64,000 nucleotides of DNA from the NCBI GenBank assembly GCA_910589485.1, contig CAJUSW010000003.1, positions 62,001 through 126,000 on the forward strand, given 5' to 3'. Numbering within the stretch: position 1 is the first letter of the stretch; every line of letters starts with the position of its first letter. This document shows positions 61,103 through 64,000 of the stretch, in pieces. The DNA is from an uncultured Duncaniella sp. Lineage in GTDB: Bacteria > Bacteroidota > Bacteroidia > Bacteroidales > Muribaculaceae. Below the pieces are notes generated by a model, which saw nothing but the letters and a program-made list of their open reading frames with translations, did no database searches and was not told where the DNA came from. The position numbers and the translations under genes were made by a program.

Positions 61103-62032
61103 TCATTTACGGGGCTTTAGCTTCAATGTGTCGAAACCGTTGCCCCAAACTCCACGCACATCGCAGTCGGTAATATAGGCATTGGGATCGACCTCGTGTA
61201 CGATATGGAATATCTCGGCTGTATTGTATTGGCGACACCACACGAGGAGCAGGACTCGGCTCGCTCCGGTCCAGTAGCCATGGGTGTCGATAGTGGAGAC
61301 ACCACGCCCGGTCTCGTGAGTGATGCGATAGGCGATCTCCTCCCACTTGTCGGAAAGGATGAAGAACTGGATGGTCTGCTTATCGGCCACAATGAACCGG
61401 TCGGCAATATAGGAGTACACAAATATCGCAACCCAGCCGTAGATGATGGTCTCGGTGCGGGCCTGGATGCGGGCCTCCATATCGCCACCGTCGAACGGAA
61501 GGAAGAATGAAGCGGCCACAATGGACATGTCGACTATCATCATGGTGCGGCCCACACTCATAGAGCTGACGCGTTCCATGACAGCGGCCACAATATCGGT
61601 GCCACCGGTGGTGCCGTTGTGACTGTAGTATATGCCTATACCAACGCCGAGGAGCATGGCTCCCATGAGTATGCTCATGGTCATGTCGCTCACAAGAGGC
61701 GGACGGGAAGCAAAGTAGGTCTCCATGGCTCCGATCACAAGCGACAACATAGTGAAACCGAACACCGTCTTTACGACAAAGCTGCGACCAAGGTAGCGCA
61801 ACGCGCACAGGAGCAGGAGAAGGTTGCTACAATACATGGCAACCGCCACAGGGATGCGTTCGCCCGAGAAATAGTAGACCAACGTGCCAAAACCCGACAT
61901 CCCCCCGATCACCACATGGTGAGGGAGGATGAAAACGGTAAATCCTACGGCATATATCAATATGCCGAGGATTATATAGAAATAGTCACGTCCGCTGAGG
62001 ACGAGCCTATTGCAGGCCCTTAAAATATTCAT
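61103..62032 (-). CDS. YitT-family membrane protein (DUF161/DUF2179)
   Basis: A 309-aa inner-membrane protein. Five or six hydrophobic helices lie in residues about 14-200 (YFYIILGILIYAVGFTVFIL, GVGIGIYYSHNGTTGGTDIV with the conserved NGTTGGTDI), and a soluble DUF2179 domain follows (about 215-305, ETGRGVSTIDTHGYWTGASR). Transport function is suspected for the family but not shown. It starts 12 bp after the clpC stop, so the two are likely co-transcribed. Confidence 0.9.
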   Translation of the reverse strand: MNILRACNRLVLSGRDYFYIILGILIYAVGFTVFILPHHVVIGGMSGFGTLVYYFSGERIPVAVAMYCSNLLLLLCALRYLGRSFVVKTVFGFTMLSLVIGAMETYFASRPPLVSDMTMSILMGAMLLGVGIGIYYSHNGTTGGTDIVAAVMERVSSMSVGRTMMIVDMSIVAASFFLPFDGGDMEARIQARTETIIYGWVAIFVYSYIADRFIVADKQTIQFFILSDKWEEIAYRITHETGRGVSTIDTHGYWTGASRVLLLVWCRQYNTAEIFHIVHEVDPNAYITDCDVRGVWGNGFDTLKLKPRK

Positions 62033-62044
62033 CAGAATGGAGTT

Positions 62045-64000
62045 TTATTCTTTAGGATGACGTATCTCGGTGGATAGCTTATCGGCTCCAGGGGTGTAGG
62101 AGACGTAGATCTCATCGCCGGGCTTGACGGTATCGTCGATTATAAGCTCGGCAAGCGAGTCCTCGAGATACTTCTGAATGGCTCTCTTGAGCGGTCGTGC
62201 TCCAAACTGGGAGTCATAGCCCTTGTCGGCAACAAAGTCACGGGCCTCGTCGGTCAAGGTGAGTTTATATCCAAGCTGACCGACGCGCTTGTAGAAGCCT
62301 GCAAGCTCGATGTCGATGATCTTGAAAATGGATTCGCGGCTCAGGGGATCGAACATCACGATGTCGTCGATGCGGTTGAGGAACTCGGGGGCGAAAGCCT
62401 TGTTGAGCGCCTTGCGGATCACACCCTGGCTCACCTCGCGGTCGTCGGCCGGACGGGAATTGAAGCCTATGCCACCGCCGAAGTCCTTGAGCTGACGGGA
62501 ACCGATATTGGAGGTCATGATGAGGATGGTGTTCTTGAAATCCACGCGACGGCCGAGCGAATCGGTGAGACGGCCCTCGTCCATCACCTGCAAGAGGAGA
62601 TTGAACACGTCGGGGTGGGCCTTCTCGATCTCGTCGAGCAGGACTATGGAATAGGGATGACGGCGCACTTTCTCGGTGAGCTGACCGCCCTCCTCGTAAC
62701 CAACGTATCCCGGAGGCGCTCCAACGAGACGCGACACGGTGAACTTCTCCATATACTCGCTCATGTCGATGCGGATGAGGGAATCGGAAGTATCAAACAT
62801 GTATTCGGCGAGCTTCTTGGCCAGATGGGTCTTGCCGACGCCGGTGGGGCCAAGGAAGAGGAATGTGCCTATAGGCTTGTTGGGGTCCTTGAGGCCGATG
62901 CGGTTGCGCTGGATGGCCTTGACAATCTTGTCGATAGCGGTGTCCTGACCGATGATCTGGGACTTGATGGAGGGGCCCATTTCCTTGAGGCGCTTACCCT
63001 CGGCCTGGGCAATGCGCTGCACGGGCACTCCGGTCATCATGGCCACGACCTCGGCCACCTTGTCCTCGTCGACGGTCTCGCGCATGGTCGAGAGCTTCTC
63101 CTGCCACTGGGCGTTGGCCTCATCGAGCTGGGCCTTGAGCTGCTGCTCACGGTCGCGATAAGAGGCTGCCTTCTCGAAGTTCTGAGCCTGGGCGGCGCGG
63201 AGCTTTTCGGCCGCGGCCTCGTTGATCTCCTTCTCAAGCTCCTCGATAGCGGCGGGGACGGCAATGTTGGTCACGTGCACGCGGCTTCCGGCCTCGTCCA
63301 TAGCGTCGATGGCCTTGTCGGGGAAATTGCGGTCACTGACATAACGCTCGGTGAGCGCTACGCAAGCGTCGAGAGCCTGGGGGGTGTAGAGGACATTGTG
63401 ATGAGCCTCGTATTTCTCGCGGATGTTATCGAGGATGACGCGGGTCTCCTCGGGTGTGGTAGGCTCGACCATCACCTTCTGGAAGCGGCGTTCGAGGGCG
63501 CCATCGTTCTCGATGTTCTTGCGGTACTCATCGAGAGTGGTGGCTCCGATGCACTGGATCTCACCGCGGGCGAGGGCGGGCTTGAGCAGGTTGGCGGCAT
63601 CCATCGAGCCGGCGGCGTTGCCTGCTCCCACTATGGTGTGAAGCTCGTCGATGAAGAGGATTATATTTTTGTTCTTGGCAAGCTCGTCAAGGATGCCCTT
63701 GACACGCTCCTCGAACTGGCCACGATACTTGGTGCCAGCTACGAGCGAGGCCATGTCGAGCGACACTACCCTCTTGTCGAAAAGGATGCGTGACACCTTG
63801 CGCTTGACAATGCGCAGAGCCAATCCCTCGACAATGGCCGACTTGCCCACACCGGGTTCGCCAATGAGGACAGGATTGTTCTTCTTGCGGCGGCTGAGGA
63901 TCTGAGCGAGACGCTCGATCTCAACATCGCGACCCACCACGGGGTCGAGACGGTTCTCCTCGGCGGCACGGGTCATGTCATAGCCAAACTTGTCGAGCAT
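62045..64000 (-). CDS. clpC: ClpC AAA+ ATPase (5' end cut by window)
   Basis: 651 residues are visible; the N-terminal domain lies beyond the right edge, and the Met at 64000 is an internal residue, not the start. The first AAA+ module has Walker A GEPGVGKS and FIDELHTIVGAG; a UVR-type coiled middle domain follows (EKLRAAQAQNFEKAASYRDR); the second module has GPTGVGKTHLAKKLAEYMF, LLDEIEKAHPDVFNLLLQVM and the ClpC C-terminal GYDSQFGARPLKRAIQKYLE. ClpC unfolds proteins for ClpP or disaggregates them. Downstream lie YitT (12 bp) and the esterase. Confidence 0.96.
   Translation of the reverse strand: MLDKFGYDMTRAAEENRLDPVVGRDVEIERLAQILSRRKKNNPVLIGEPGVGKSAIVEGLALRIVKRKVSRILFDKRVVSLDMASLVAGTKYRGQFEERVKGILDELAKNKNIILFIDELHTIVGAGNAAGSMDAANLLKPALARGEIQCIGATTLDEYRKNIENDGALERRFQKVMVEPTTPEETRVILDNIREKYEAHHNVLYTPQALDACVALTERYVSDRNFPDKAIDAMDEAGSRVHVTNIAVPAAIEELEKEINEAAAEKLRAAQAQNFEKAASYRDREQQLKAQLDEANAQWQEKLSTMRETVDEDKVAEVVAMMTGVPVQRIAQAEGKRLKEMGPSIKSQIIGQDTAIDKIVKAIQRNRIGLKDPNKPIGTFLFLGPTGVGKTHLAKKLAEYMFDTSDSLIRIDMSEYMEKFTVSRLVGAPPGYVGYEEGGQLTEKVRRHPYSIVLLDEIEKAHPDVFNLLLQVMDEGRLTDSLGRRVDFKNTILIMTSNIGSRQLKDFGGGIGFNSRPADDREVSQGVIRKALNKAFAPEFLNRIDDIVMFDPLSRESIFKIIDIELAGFYKRVGQLGYKLTLTDEARDFVADKGYDSQFGARPLKRAIQKYLEDSLAELIIDDTVKPGDEIYVSYTPGADKLSTEIRHPKE

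Noticed and set aside
62615..63793. 392-codon plus-strand frame inside clpC
   Set aside because: Antisense to well-conserved ClpC ATPase motifs; Leu/Gly/Val-rich composition typical of a shadow frame.

Overview
The window looks like a chromosomal piece of a gut Bacteroidales bacterium, most likely of the Muribaculaceae type. The family is inferred; the order is well supported. The supporting signs are SusC/SusD genes with a FecR anti-sigma factor, a two-subunit methylmalonyl-CoA mutase, a BT_3928-type DoxX protein, a formiminotransferase-cyclodeaminase fusion in a hut operon, DUF4369-TlpA lipoproteins, and repeated TAnnTTTG boxes (the Bacteroidetes -7 promoter element). No tRNA, rRNA, CRISPR array, integrase or known transposase was recognised.

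Layout. 1-1907 (minus): a sugar-nucleotidyltransferase cut by the window edge, and a sugar-kinase-like protein fused to a RapZ C-terminal domain. 1944-6230 (plus): an rRNA/tRNA 2'-O-methyltransferase, radA, tpiA, a SPOR protein and folE. 6231-6771: a promoter-to-terminator unit that may be a small RNA or small-peptide transcript. 6772-8263: copy 1 of a repeat element encoding a 254-aa protein of unknown function. 8264-9673 (minus): an RlmD-like methyltransferase. 9981-14655: an AT-rich accessory island of two modules, each a small lipoprotein followed by a membrane-spanning TPR/HTH sensor; one lipoprotein is frameshifted at a C7 tract. 14786-30867 (plus): mostly core genes (gyrA, a TPR protein, DUF1599, BT_3928, dGTPase, a TPM protein, AgcS, parA, parB, DUF5683, a LysM lytic transglycosylase and an SNF-type transporter). 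31104-36408: mutA, mutB and an iron-type alcohol dehydrogenase. 36515-38903 (minus): an ABC-F protein and a K+-channel-like protein. 38981-50912: an ECF sigma/FecR/SusC/SusD locus without any carbohydrase but with a ThuA-like/DsbD-N protein and two paralogous TlpA lipoproteins. 51124-57608 (minus): the complete histidine degradation operon ftcD-hutU-hutH-hutI. 57793-58563: an inositol-monophosphatase-family protein. 58564-60234: copy 2 of the repeat element in the opposite orientation, with a 76-77 bp tandem hairpin repeat. 60235-64000 (minus): an esterase, a YitT protein and clpC, which is cut at its 5' end.

How the parts work together. The hut operon turns histidine into glutamate and methenyl-THF. 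MutAB links succinyl-CoA and methylmalonyl-CoA for propionate production. The SusCD locus probably imports an unidentified ligand under sigma/anti-sigma control with periplasmic thiol chemistry attached. The two least explained parts are the repeat element, whose two copies encode proteins about 96% identical and whose last 96 residues differ only by synonymous changes, and the duplicated lipoprotein/sensor island.
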